From assembly GCF_900183975.1 (NCBI RefSeq), contig NZ_LT853882.1:1481501-1545500 (forward strand): a stretch of 64,000 nt of DNA, read 5' to 3'. The DNA comes from Xanthomonas fragariae. GTDB taxonomy: Bacteria; Pseudomonadota; Gammaproteobacteria; Xanthomonadales; Xanthomonadaceae. The notes beneath the pieces were generated by a model. That model was not told the DNA's origin, did not search any database, and saw only the letters and a program-made list of their open reading frames with translations. Both the position numbers and the translations under genes were made by a program. This document shows, piece after piece, positions 40,713 through 50,990 of the stretch (position 1 is the stretch's first letter; every line of letters begins with the position of its first letter).

Positions 40713-41939
40713 ATGGCTCCCAAGTCCAATAAGCCCACTGCCGCCACTGGCGGCAAGACCAAGTCGGCAAAGAAATCCGCAGACACTTTTTCAAGCAAGG
40801 CTGCGATTAAGGCTTTGGATAAGCCTGTAGCCAAGTCCGCAAGCAATTCGGCGACGGCTGCGCCGGTGCTGGCCGATGTGCGCGCCAAGATCGATGAGAT
40901 CGACCGCAACATCCAGGCGCTGATCGCCGAGCGTGCAAACTTTGCGCATCAAGTCGGCAAGGCCAAGGGCAAGCTCGCCACGGCGGTGGATTACTACCGG
41001 CCCGAGCGCGAGGCGCAGGTGCTGCGCATGGTGGTGGACCGCAATGAAGGCCCGCTTAGCGATGAAGTACTGGTACACGTGTATCGCGAAATCATGTCTG
41101 CCTGCCTGGCCCAGCAGGAGCCGTTGAAGATTGGTTACCTCGGCCCGGAGGGCACCTTCAGCCAGCAGGCGGTGCTCAAGCATTTCGGGCGTTCGGCCGT
41201 GGGTCTGCCGATGGCGACCATCGAAGAAGTATTCCAGGAAGTGGAAGCCGGCAATGCCGACTTTGGCGTGGTGCCGGTGGAAAATTCCGGGCAGGGCACC
41301 ATTCAGGTCACGCTGGACATGTTCCTGACCTCCAATCTGAAAATCTGCGGCGAAGTCGAGCTGCGCGTGCACCAGTATCTGCTCTCGCGCAATGGCCGGC
41401 TGGAAGACATCGAGCGCATCTACGCGCATTCGCAGTCGTTCGCGCAGACTGCCGGTTGGCTGCGCTCGCACTTGCCCAAGGTCGAGAAGATTGCGGTGTC
41501 CAGCAACGCCGAAGGTGCGCGCCGGGTACGCAATGCCGAAGACGCTGCGGCGATCGGTGGCGAGAGTGCCGCGCACGTGTATGGCTTGAAGAAAGTCATC
41601 ATGAAGTCGATCGAAGACGACGACGACAACACTACGCGGTTTCTAGTAATTGGCCGGCAGATTTTCCACTCGTCCGGTCACGATCGCACCTCGGTGCTGG
41701 TGTTCATCCACGACAAGCCGGGTGCGTTGTTCGACGTACTCAGCCCGTTCGCACGCCACGGCATCAGTATGAATCGCATCGAGTCGCGCCCCTCGCATCA
41801 GGCCAAGTGGGAGTACGGTTTCTTTATCGATCTGGTCGGCCACGTGGAAGACGAGGCAATGAAGCAGGCATTGGCCGAACTGGAAGCACACTCGGCGCAG
41901 ATCAAGGTGCTGGGCTCGTATCCGGTGGCAATTCCCTGA
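40713..41939 (+). CDS. pheA: Bifunctional chorismate mutase / prephenate dehydratase
   Basis: Converts chorismate to phenylpyruvate; 408 residues. A Lys/Ala-rich N-terminal tail (about 1-50, absent from most PheA proteins) precedes the AroQ mutase domain (DVRAKIDEIDRNIQALIAER). The dehydratase domain follows (IGYLGPEGTFSQQAVLKHFG, VVPVENSGQGTIQVTLDMF, and the catalytic TRF in NTTRFLVIGRQ). A C-terminal ACT domain holds the phenylalanine-binding motif NRIESRPSHQAKWEYGFF, so feedback inhibition is expected. The start at 40713 is used; the frame opens at 40668. Confidence 0.95.
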   Translation: MAPKSNKPTAATGGKTKSAKKSADTFSSKAAIKALDKPVAKSASNSATAAPVLADVRAKIDEIDRNIQALIAERANFAHQVGKAKGKLATAVDYYRPEREAQVLRMVVDRNEGPLSDEVLVHVYREIMSACLAQQEPLKIGYLGPEGTFSQQAVLKHFGRSAVGLPMATIEEVFQEVEAGNADFGVVPVENSGQGTIQVTLDMFLTSNLKICGEVELRVHQYLLSRNGRLEDIERIYAHSQSFAQTAGWLRSHLPKVEKIAVSSNAEGARRVRNAEDAAAIGGESAAHVYGLKKVIMKSIEDDDDNTTRFLVIGRQIFHSSGHDRTSVLVFIHDKPGALFDVLSPFARHGISMNRIESRPSHQAKWEYGFFIDLVGHVEDEAMKQALAELEAHSAQIKVLGSYPVAIP

Positions 41940-42063
41940 GCGTCACGGCTTAAACAGCCGGCCACATCCGGCGCGTCGACATCCGTATGGTGACGGCAGT
42001 GCTGCGACATTCTTCAAAGCGCATCGCCACTTCTGGCGGTGTCGCGGTAATCGGATCACACGC

Positions 42064-43386
42064 ATGAGCAGCAGCAAACAACATTGGATCGCGCAGCGCG
42101 GCAGCGCACTGCAGGGCAGCCTGGCCATTCCTGGCGACAAGTCGGTCTCGCACCGCGCGGTGATGTTTGCCGCGCTCGCCGATGGCGTTTCGCAAATCGA
42201 TGGCTTCCTCGAAGGCGAAGACACGCGCTCCACCGCGGCGATCTTCGCCAAGCTTGGCGTGCGCATCGAAACGCCGTCTTCCTCGCAGCGCATCGTGCAT
42301 GGCGTGGGTGTGGACGGTTTGCAGCCACCCAGCGAAGCACTGGACTGCGGCAATGCCGGCACCGGCATGCGTTTGCTCGCGGGTCTGCTCGCTGCGCAGC
42401 GCTTCGATAGCGTGTTGGTGGGCGACGAATCCTTGTCCAAACGACCGATGCGACGCGTGACCGGTCCACTGTTGCAGATGGGCGCGCGTATCGACGCCGA
42501 AGAGGCCGGCACGCCGCCGCTGTGCGTGCATGGCGGGCAGGCGCTGCACGGCATCGATTTCGTCTCGCCGGTCGCAAGTGCGCAGGTGAAATCTGCGGTG
42601 TTGCTGGCGGGCCTCTACGCGCAGGGTGAGACCTCGGTGACCGAGCCGCATCCCACCCGCGATTACACCGAGCGCATGTTGGCTGCATTCGGCGTGGAGA
42701 TCGAGTTTTCGCCTGGCAAAGCGCGTCTGCGTGGTGGCCAGCGCCTGCGCGCGACCGATATCGCAGTGCCGGCGGATTTCTCGTCGGCAGCATTTTTCAT
42801 TGTCGCCGCCAGCATCATTCCAGGTTCGGAAGTGGTGCTGCGTGCGGTGGGTTTGAATCCGCGTCGCACCGGTCTGCTGGCTGCGTTGCGGTTGATGGGC
42901 GCAGACATCGTCGAACAGAATCATGCCGAACACGGCGGCGAGCCGGTAGCCGATCTGCGCGTGCGCTATGTACCGCTGAAGGGCGCACTGATTCCCGAAG
43001 CACTGGTGCCGGACATGATCGACGAGTTCCCAGCCTTGTTCGTGGCTGCGGCTGCTGCGAACGGCCAGACCGTCGTCACCGGCGCTGCCGAATTGCGGGT
43101 CAAGGAATCTGATCGGCTAGCGGCGATGGCCACCGGCCTGCGCACGCTGGGCGTACAAGTAGACGAGACGTCCGATGGCGCCACCATTCACGGCAGCAGC
43201 ATCGGCAGTGGCGTGATCGAAAGCCATGGCGATCACCGCATTGCGATGGCGTTTGCGATTGCTGGGCAGCTGTCCACGTGCAGTGTGCAGGTGAATGATG
43301 TCGCGAATGTTGCGACCTCGTTCCCGGGCTTCGACACGCTGGCGCAGGGCGCTGGGTTCGGTCTTAAGCGGCTTGACCAGACGTAG
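42064..43386 (+). CDS. aroA: 3-phosphoshikimate 1-carboxyvinyltransferase (EPSP synthase)
   Basis: Sixth step of the shikimate pathway, joining shikimate 3-phosphate and PEP; 440 residues, cytosolic. The N-terminal AIPGD-type motif reads LAIPGDKSVSHRAVMFAALA. The PEP-site glycine motif is DCGNAGTGMRLLAGLLAAQ, with LSKRPMRRVTGPLLQMGARI. The C-terminal half has KESDRLAAMATGLRTLGV and DHRIAMAFAIAG. The Ala in GNAGTGMR instead of GNAGTAMR resembles class II (glyphosate-tolerant) enzymes; that class assignment is inferred from one motif only. Confidence 0.95.
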   Translation: MSSSKQHWIAQRGSALQGSLAIPGDKSVSHRAVMFAALADGVSQIDGFLEGEDTRSTAAIFAKLGVRIETPSSSQRIVHGVGVDGLQPPSEALDCGNAGTGMRLLAGLLAAQRFDSVLVGDESLSKRPMRRVTGPLLQMGARIDAEEAGTPPLCVHGGQALHGIDFVSPVASAQVKSAVLLAGLYAQGETSVTEPHPTRDYTERMLAAFGVEIEFSPGKARLRGGQRLRATDIAVPADFSSAAFFIVAASIIPGSEVVLRAVGLNPRRTGLLAALRLMGADIVEQNHAEHGGEPVADLRVRYVPLKGALIPEALVPDMIDEFPALFVAAAAANGQTVVTGAAELRVKESDRLAAMATGLRTLGVQVDETSDGATIHGSSIGSGVIESHGDHRIAMAFAIAGQLSTCSVQVNDVANVATSFPGFDTLAQGAGFGLKRLDQT

Positions 43387-43506
43387 TGAGCGGTATTGAG
43401 TCGAACGCGGGTGCCGTACAGAAACCGCGGCCTATGAGCGATCTACACCGTACCCAGGCACCAGCCGCGCTCGCTTGGCGGCAGCACGGCCGTGCGTTGG
43501 CCGCTG

Positions 43507-44085
43507 TTAGCGCTCTGAGCTGAAATCCACCGGCACTCGCACGCTGCTGCTCGCCACAGCGTGGCCGTCACGCGTGGCAGGTTCAAAGCGCCACTGACGC
43601 AGGCTGTCCACCACCGTTGCATCCAGGCGTGGGTCCTCGCCGCCGCTGCGATCGACGATGACGTCGCTCACCAGACCCTGCACATCCAGCTGCAGGCGCG
43701 CGGTACGGCTGCCTTCGATGGCGGCACGGGCAATTTGCGGCGGATAGCTGGGCATTGGGTTGCCCGGCATCGGCTTGGCTTCCTCGCTGCTGATCGGTGC
43801 CCGTGCGGGCTGGTGCGGGATCATGGTCATCGTGCGCGGGCCATCTGCGGTGGGCAGGATCTGCCGGCTCGCCGCGGGCAACGGGCGCGTGTCGGTCACA
43901 AAGGACGCGTCGCTGTGCCTTGTCCACCACCAAGTCGGCACCGCGATCAGCAAGGCAATCAGGGTTGTACATAACCATGGCGACGCGCCGTCGCGATCTG
44001 TGTCCTCGGTGCGGGCACAGATGTGCGGAACATGATGCGACAATGATTGGGTGTGGGGTGAAGAGGGATTCGAGCTGAAGGACAT
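43507..44085 (-). CDS. TonB C-terminal domain protein (first of two)
   Basis: A 192-residue envelope protein. After about 40 polar residues comes one membrane segment (SPWLCTTLIALLIAVPTWWW), then a linker and a TonB_C-type domain (MPSYPPQIARAAIEGSRTAR, LRQWRFEPATRDGHAVASSS). Such proteins may transduce energy to outer-membrane receptors or act as periplasmic adaptors. No exbB/exbD is adjacent. The neighbour at 44335-44991 has the same layout and orientation, with 249 bp between them, so they look like diverged duplicates. Confidence 0.78.
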   Translation of the reverse strand: MSFSSNPSSPHTQSLSHHVPHICARTEDTDRDGASPWLCTTLIALLIAVPTWWWTRHSDASFVTDTRPLPAASRQILPTADGPRTMTMIPHQPARAPISSEEAKPMPGNPMPSYPPQIARAAIEGSRTARLQLDVQGLVSDVIVDRSGGEDPRLDATVVDSLRQWRFEPATRDGHAVASSSVRVPVDFSSER

Positions 44086-44334
44086 GGCCGACCTCCCGGC
44101 GCATCTGTGGGATGACCGGACTAGTTTCGTCGCCACCGCCTGAGGCCCAGCTAAGGCAAGGAGCGAATGAAGCGTTGAAACTCGGTAGATGTTCAGCTTT
44201 GTCAAGCTGATCGTGCTGCTTCGTTAAATCCACTCAGACTCGGTGGATACGCGCAATCGTCAATCGCCCGCTGTATTTTCTTGCGCTTGCCACGCGCAGT
44301 GCGTCGACTACGCGTGACGATCCGTCAGCCACGC

Positions 44335-44991
44335 TTACTGCGCGGGCTTGAATTCGAATGGGATATCCAGACTGCCGGCAACCGGCTGGCCATCGCGCTG
44401 CGCCGGATGGAAGCGCCAACGACGCACCGCTTCCATTGCCGCACGGTCCAGATCGCGCGAGCCGCTGCGCTGCACCAGCGTCACGCCGCCCGGATTGCCG
44501 GCCGCGTCCACGTCGACCCGTACCACCACATCGCCGGCATCGCCGCGACTTAACGCGGCCGAAGGGTAGCGCGGCGGCGGCATCTGGCCTTGCATCGGCA
44601 CCGGACGATCGCCGCCGGCCACGGAAGCGGTTGAAGGCGCGGCGGTGTCAGGCGCGCCGGGAACTGCGTCTTCCGGCAATGGCGTCGGTGGAGCAGGTGG
44701 CGCGGTGTCTACCAGTGTCGGGGTATCTTCCAGCGGCTTGGTCTGTGGCATATCGCTGGCGCCGTCCTGGGCCGGCAACGGTGCGGGCAGCGGCTGGATA
44801 CTGTCGTCGGCCTGCGCACCTGCAGCCGGTTGGGCCGGCGAGGCTTTGTAGAAGTCGTCCTTGCGGCCGGCGGCCCAGACCAGCAGGAACAACAACACGC
44901 CGGCAACGAAGGCGATGCCGGCAATTTTCAGAGTGTGGCGGGGCAGACGCAGGACGATCTGACGATCGGACGTAGGGCGGGGCGCGGGCAT
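44335..44991 (-). CDS. TonB family protein (second of two)
   Basis: A 218-residue protein with an N-terminal cytoplasmic tail, one membrane segment (IAGIAFVAGVLLFLLVWAAG), and a long Pro/Ala-rich periplasmic linker of about 80 residues. A TonB_C domain follows (MPPPRYPSAALSRGDAGDVV, AVRRWRFHPAQRDGQPVAGS). The proline-rich spacer is typical of energy transducers that span the periplasm. The start at 44991 is chosen because it leaves a short basic N-terminus; the frame is open far upstream into serS antisense. Receptor partner unknown. Confidence 0.85.
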   Translation of the reverse strand: MPAPRPTSDRQIVLRLPRHTLKIAGIAFVAGVLLFLLVWAAGRKDDFYKASPAQPAAGAQADDSIQPLPAPLPAQDGASDMPQTKPLEDTPTLVDTAPPAPPTPLPEDAVPGAPDTAAPSTASVAGGDRPVPMQGQMPPPRYPSAALSRGDAGDVVVRVDVDAAGNPGGVTLVQRSGSRDLDRAAMEAVRRWRFHPAQRDGQPVAGSLDIPFEFKPAQ

Positions 44992-45070
44992 AGGGCTCAC
45001 CTGAAGGATCGGGACAATTCTGGCATAGCCCCGGTGAATCGATCGCAGCAGGTGGCGGAACAGGCGATAA

Positions 45071-46384
<1,314 letters not shown>

Positions 46385-46630
46385 GCGCTGCGACGGACAC
46401 GCTGCGATCAGCGCGACTGCGCAGCCGCCTGGCGCGCGCACCCAGGGCGCTGAATCTGCATTCCTTGCGTGCGCTGCGATTGTTTTTAGCTGTTTGAAGT
46501 GGTTCGTAGGTCGAACGTGGCGCCCGCGCGTTGTGCGAGGTTAACTGCATTTTTCGCTCGCATGCCGCACGTTTTGCATGATGGCGTTTGATCGCGCTGA
46601 ACCGTTGGGGCAACTGCTGATGTAAGAAAG

Positions 46631-46659
46631 ACCGGGCCAGCGATGGCCCGGTTTTTTTT
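46631..46659 (+). terminator. Intrinsic terminator downstream of serS
   Basis: The stem ACCGGGCC / GGCCCGGT is followed by eight T. It lies about 245 bases beyond the serS stop; no gene is visible in between. Confidence 0.85.
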
Positions 46660-46669
46660 AACCTATCGC

Positions 46670-46872
46670 AACGCGTCACGCATCGCCGCAATGCTGTGGC
46701 GAATACGCCACGCCTCCGGCGCGCACGAACATGATGTCCCCTGGATGCCCAGCAAACCGAACGCCTGTCGCAGCTAAGGCTCTTGGAAATCGTTCTGCTG
46801 GCCGCTGTAAATACCGCCACGCGCGCTTGCGATGCTGAGGCGTTTGTTGCCGGCCAAACCCTCCGGACCGTT
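46670..46872 (-). pseudogene. C-terminal relic of an FMN-dependent NADH-azoreductase
   Basis: Reading leftwards, GLAGNKRLSIASARGGIYSG continues to NDFQEP, an in-frame TAG, then LRQAFGLLGIQG. After a one-base shift it resumes as DIMFVRAGGVAYSPQH. This matches the last third of AzoR-type flavoproteins ('SRGG.Y....EPYLR..LGFLGI.D..FVRAEGVAY'). The stop, the shift and the missing N-terminal two thirds mean it is dead. It lies divergent to the LysR regulator, the usual arrangement of such oxidoreductases with their regulators. Confidence 0.7.
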
Positions 46873-47063
46873 TGCGGTCCGGAGGGGAGCGCGCGCCCGG
46901 CCACCGCGACACGATCGATCCAAGCCTTGAGCGTGGGGATGATCGAATGGCGATGACCTGTGGCAAGCGGCAGCGCCGCGGAGGTACGCAGAGCAACTCG
47001 TTGCTTTGATGGAATAAAATTGCTTAAATATCACTTATTGTTCTATTCATGGATGCATGCGCC

Positions 47064-48062
47064 ATGCACGACTTGAACGACCTGTATTACTTCGCAATGG
47101 TGGTGGACCACGGCGGCTTCGCCGCGGCCGAGCGTGCGCTCGGGATCCCCAAGTCGCGCCTGAGCCGTCGCATCAGTCAACTCGAAACCGACTTGGGCGT
47201 GCGCCTGCTGCAGCGTTCCACGCGCCGCTTTGCGGTCACCGACGTCGGCACCAGCGTGCACCGGCATGCCCAGACCATGCTGGCCGAGGCCCAGGCTGCG
47301 CGCGAGGTGGTAGATCGTCTCAGCGCCGAGCCGCGCGGTCTTGTACGTGTGAGCGTTCCTGTCTCGCTGGCGCAGATCCAGTTGCCCAAACTATTGCCGG
47401 AATTCCTGGCCAAATATCCCAAGGTGCGGCTGCAGCTCAACATCAGCAATCGCCGCGTCGATGTGATCAACGAGGGCTACGACATCGCATTGCGCGTGCG
47501 TTCGCGCCTGGACGACGACGGCAGTCTGGTGATGCGCAGCTTCGGCCAGGTGCAGGAACTGTTGGTGGCCAGCCCCAAATATCTGGACCGCGCCGGGCGC
47601 CCCAAGGACCCCAGCGAGCTGGCCAAGCACACCACCATGAGCACCAGCGAGGACGAAGCGCATCAGCGCTGGGAACTGCACGGGCCAAACGGCGAAATGC
47701 GCCGCGTGGACCTGCAGCCCCGCCTTGCCGGTTTCGATTTCCCGCTACTGCAGTCGATGGCACGCGATGGATTCGGCATCACCATGCTGCCGGAAACCGT
47801 GTGCGCCGAAGCGGTGCGCAGTGGTGAGCTGGAAGTGGTACTGCCGCACTGGTCGCTGCCGCAAGGTGTTTGCCACGCCGTGTTCGCCTCGCGTCGCGGC
47901 CTGTTGCCGGCGGTGCGCGTGTTCATCGATTTCCTGGCGGAGCATCTGCCGCAGGAAATCGAGCGCTCGCGTCTGGATTGCGGCGGCAACTGCGCCGAAT
48001 TGGCCGAAAAGCTCAAGCGCGCCGCCGGCACCGCAGCGCGCTTGGTCGCTGAAGCCGGTTGA
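47064..48062 (+). CDS. LysR-family transcriptional regulator
   Basis: A 332-residue regulator (337 if the ATG at 47049 is used). The N-terminal helix-turn-helix is GGFAAAERALGIPKSRLSRR. The effector-binding domain follows, from about residue 90 (LVRVSVPVSLAQIQLPKLLP) to the C-terminus (GVCHAVFASRRGLLPAVRVF). The adjacent divergent azoreductase relic suggests it once regulated that gene; whether it retains other targets cannot be seen. It lies about 190 bp upstream of tRNA-Ser. Confidence 0.9.
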   Translation: MHDLNDLYYFAMVVDHGGFAAAERALGIPKSRLSRRISQLETDLGVRLLQRSTRRFAVTDVGTSVHRHAQTMLAEAQAAREVVDRLSAEPRGLVRVSVPVSLAQIQLPKLLPEFLAKYPKVRLQLNISNRRVDVINEGYDIALRVRSRLDDDGSLVMRSFGQVQELLVASPKYLDRAGRPKDPSELAKHTTMSTSEDEAHQRWELHGPNGEMRRVDLQPRLAGFDFPLLQSMARDGFGITMLPETVCAEAVRSGELEVVLPHWSLPQGVCHAVFASRRGLLPAVRVFIDFLAEHLPQEIERSRLDCGGNCAELAEKLKRAAGTAARLVAEAG

Positions 48063-48250
48063 TCAACGCGCCGCTCAGCAGGCCGCGTCACTTAGCAAAG
48101 CGTAAGCGGGCATGCGAGAATGCATGCCTGGAAGCAATCCCGGTGTTGGTGATATCGCACAACTGGCGGCACACCGACAGGCGCAACCCGCACAGCGCGT
48201 GGCGCACGCGTGATCAGCCGATGTCGTTGGCGATCACGCAGAGCAGCATC

Positions 48251-48340
48251 GGAGAGATGGCCGAGCGGTTTAAGGCACCGGTCTTGAAAACCGGCGAAGG
48301 GTCAAACCTTCCGTGGGTTCGAATCCCACTCTCTCCGCCA
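48251..48340 (+). tRNA. tRNA-Ser (anticodon UGA), CCA encoded
   Basis: The acceptor stem GGAGAGA pairs with TCTCTCC, followed by discriminator G and CCA. The anticodon loop CTTGAAA gives TGA; a long variable arm (GAAGGGTCAAACCTTC) and GGTTCGAATCC T-arm are present. Its 3' end is the presumed attachment site of the integrase-bearing island that follows. Confidence 0.96.
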
Positions 48341-49544
48341 CTCACTCCTAAGTCATTGATTTAATTCATTAATTTTTTAGGCAGATTGATTGGAGGCAGG
48401 AAGCATGCAGAGGAAACACTCGCATGCGCATCCCTCATCATTTGAGCCGGTCGTCCACCGGCCGCTGGTCCTTCGTCCAACGTGTGCCCATCGATTTGCA
48501 AACCGTGATGGGCTGCCGGCTTATCAAACGCACCCTGCAAACGAAGGACTTGGCGCAAGCTCACGTGCGTGCGGTGGTGCTTGGAGCGGGCTATGCTCGG
48601 CTCTTCGCACAGTTGAAGGATCAACGCGTGGCCAATCTGAGCAAGACGGACGCTGACCTACTCATCGCTCGCCTGACGAGCGCTGAAAACCTCCAGGAAC
48701 TGACTCTCAACCGCACCCGCCAACCGGATGGGACGGTGACCGAGCAGTGGCAGATCGACAGCCCAAAAGACCTGAAGTTGTATCGGCAGTTGATGGAGCT
48801 GGAAGCAAGGGGTGGGGCAACCGCCCAACCGCGCCTCCCAGTGGCCGCCTACGCCACATTCGGAGCCTCGCATCTTCGGCATGGCTCTGCGTCGGCCATC
48901 GAGACGATGACGCTGGGAAAGGCTCGGGACGCGTTCTTGGGGACCCTGAAGGGCTCGACGCTGCCCAAAACTTTCACGATCAAGAAGACGGCGATCGAAT
49001 CCTTGGTGAGCTTCTTGGGTCCGAAGGCAAAGGTCCATGCCATCACCCGCTCAGATTTGGCGCGTTGGTATCAGGACATGCGGGAAAAGGGCGCGTCTAC
49101 GCCCACGCTCACAAACAAGCAGAGCTATATCGGTGGCAAAGGTGGCTTCTTCGAGTGGGGCATGGCCTCGGGGCACTATCCACGAGGTGACAACCCTGCC
49201 TCCGACCATGTCAGCTATTCCCGGCGCGAGAAGCGGGCTAGGAAGAAGCTTGGATTCAAGGCCTATGATAGGTCCCGGATCCAAGCCCTGTTTTCACCAG
49301 AGGCGCTGGCCAAGCTGTCTGAGCCGGCCCGCTGGGCCTCCCTCCTTGGACTCTATACTGGTGCTCGGGCGTCGGAGGTCGGTCAACTCCTCATCAAGGA
49401 TGTGTTCGAGGAAGACGGCATCCCATGCATCCGGATTTCGGACGAAGGCGAACACCAGAAAGTCAAAACCGAGGTCAGTCTTCGCACCGTCCCTCTCCAT
49501 CCGGACCTCCTGAAGATGGGCTTCCTGGCCTGGGTCCAGTCTAA

Positions 49545-50393
49545 GAGCCTGTTCACGATCTTTTGAGTAGAAGCGCCAAGAAGGCCAGATGGATGAACTG
49601 CAAGCTGGTGTTGAGTTTGCGCTCGCAGTTCTTCCACAGCCTTCGGTTTTTCTCCAGCCAGGCAAAACTGCGCTCGACGATCCAGCGCTTGGGCATGACC
49701 TTGAAGGTGTGCAGTTCGCTGCGCTTGGCAATCTGCACCGTGAGCTGCTCGCCTAGAATCTCTCGTACGCCTTCGGCAAACGGTACTCCGGTGTAACCAC
49801 TGTCGCACAGCAGGCTTTGTACATGCGTCAAGTTTGACTGACAGCGCTCCAGCGCCTGCAGCGCACCTTTGCGGTCGGTCACCTCCGCCGTCGTCACCGC
49901 GATGGCATGGGGCAACCCCTGGGTATCAACAGCGATATGCCGCTTGATGCCCGACACCTTTTTGCCCGCGTCATATCCCTTTTGCCCGGCTGTGTCCGTG
50001 TTCTTGACGCTCTGCGCGTCCACGATCAAGAACCTGCTGAAGATGTTGCGCTCCTGTTTCTGGCGGGCCACGCCAACCTGATTTTTTGAGCGCCCGCTCC
50101 AGCAGGCTCACTCCTTCATCGTCGCACTCGCCCCACTTGGCAAAGTACGCGTGCACGGTCCGCCACTTCGGAAAGTCGCTGGGTAGCGCTCGCCATTGGC
50201 AACCGGTTCGCAGCACGTACAACACTGCGCACCACACCTCATACATATCCACTCGGCGTGGCTTGGTGCGCTTGCGCGCTTGTTCCAGGATCGGGAGGAT
50301 GTGTTCGAAACGCTCCCGGCTCATGTCGCTCGGATAGGTTTTTTGGCGCATCCGCAGAGTCTGCACCAATCAGGAAAGATCGTGAACAGGCTC
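49545..50393 (-). mobile_element. IS5-family element, 849 bp, inserted in the integrase (TAA duplication)
   Basis: The inverted ends GAGCCTGTTCACGATCTTT occur at 49545 and (reverse) at 50393. The 3-bp duplications TAA lie at 49542-49544 and 50394-50396. The host reading frame is restored on excision. Confidence 0.93.
49553..50351 (-). CDS. IS5-family transposase in two frames with an A6 slip site
   Basis: The first frame (from 50351) gives MRQKTYPSDMSRERFEHILP and the DUF4096 domain (VWCAVLYVLRTGCQWRALPS). The second frame (down to the stop at 49553, in the terminal repeat) gives the DDE core (FLIVDAQSVKNTDTAGQKGY, LLCDSGYTGVPFAEGVREIL, WIVERSFAWLEKNRRLWKN). They overlap at a run of six A on the coding strand (50082-50087): LLERALKK in frame one continues by a -1 slip as NQVGVARQKQ. 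The homopolymer and overlap suggest programmed frameshifting and a potentially active element. Confidence 0.85.
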
Positions 50394-50990
50394 TAAGCGA
50401 GACGCTGGCCATACTCGGCTGTTCTCGGCCGCCAAAGCCGATGCCAAGAACGGGCAGGGGAATTGGATTACGAAGGCGTTTAGCCGGCATCTTGCCCACG
50501 TGGGCAAGGACTGGGCGCCGGCAAAGCGGGGCTTCCACTCGCTCCGGAAAACATTTATCCAAAAGCTGCAAGGCACTGGCGTGGTTTCCGAGCTGCGGGC
50601 TCAGATCGTGGGGCATGAACTAGATGACGAGCATCATGCGACCTACAGCCGGGATTTTACCGTTCGCGAGAAGCTTGAAGGATTAGGAACACACTGCCCA
50701 GGGATAAAAGCTCTTCAGTATAGATTGAGGATTAATCAGTAAGCGAGAATTAAACACTAGGCTTGGGCACAAAAAGGATCAAGAGATGAGATCTTCTCAG
50801 GTTTTAAGTGGGTTAGTCATTGGTTTTTTCGGTGGGTCGCGGGCGAGAAGGCTGCAACCCCTAGTAGTTAGTGATGATGTCCTGAAACTGAGGGCTGACA
50901 TCAATTCTTTGAATGAAAGAATAAACGAGCTGGAGAGAGTCGGAACTAAAATAAAAGTTATCGAAAATCGATTGAGCAAGTCCTTTCTAG

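Larger units (their letters stand above)
48424..50742 (+). pseudogene. Tyrosine-recombinase integrase, interrupted by an IS element
   Basis: Phage/island-type integrase starting 84 bp after tRNA-Ser. Before the interruption it contains an N-terminal DUF6538-like segment (HHLSRSSTGRWSFVQRVP), a SAM-like core-binding domain (FTIKKTAIESLVSFLG, LTNKQSYIGGKGGFFEWGMA), and catalytic Arg I in LLGLYTGARASEVGQLLI. Removing the IS at 49545-50393 and one TAA copy rejoins codons TCT-AAG-CGA exactly. The frame then continues through the HxxR box (RGFHSLRKTFIQKL), the GHE box and the tyrosine in HHATYSRDF. The rejoined protein is 488 residues with no other lesion, so loss of function is due to the IS alone. 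Confidence 0.92.
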
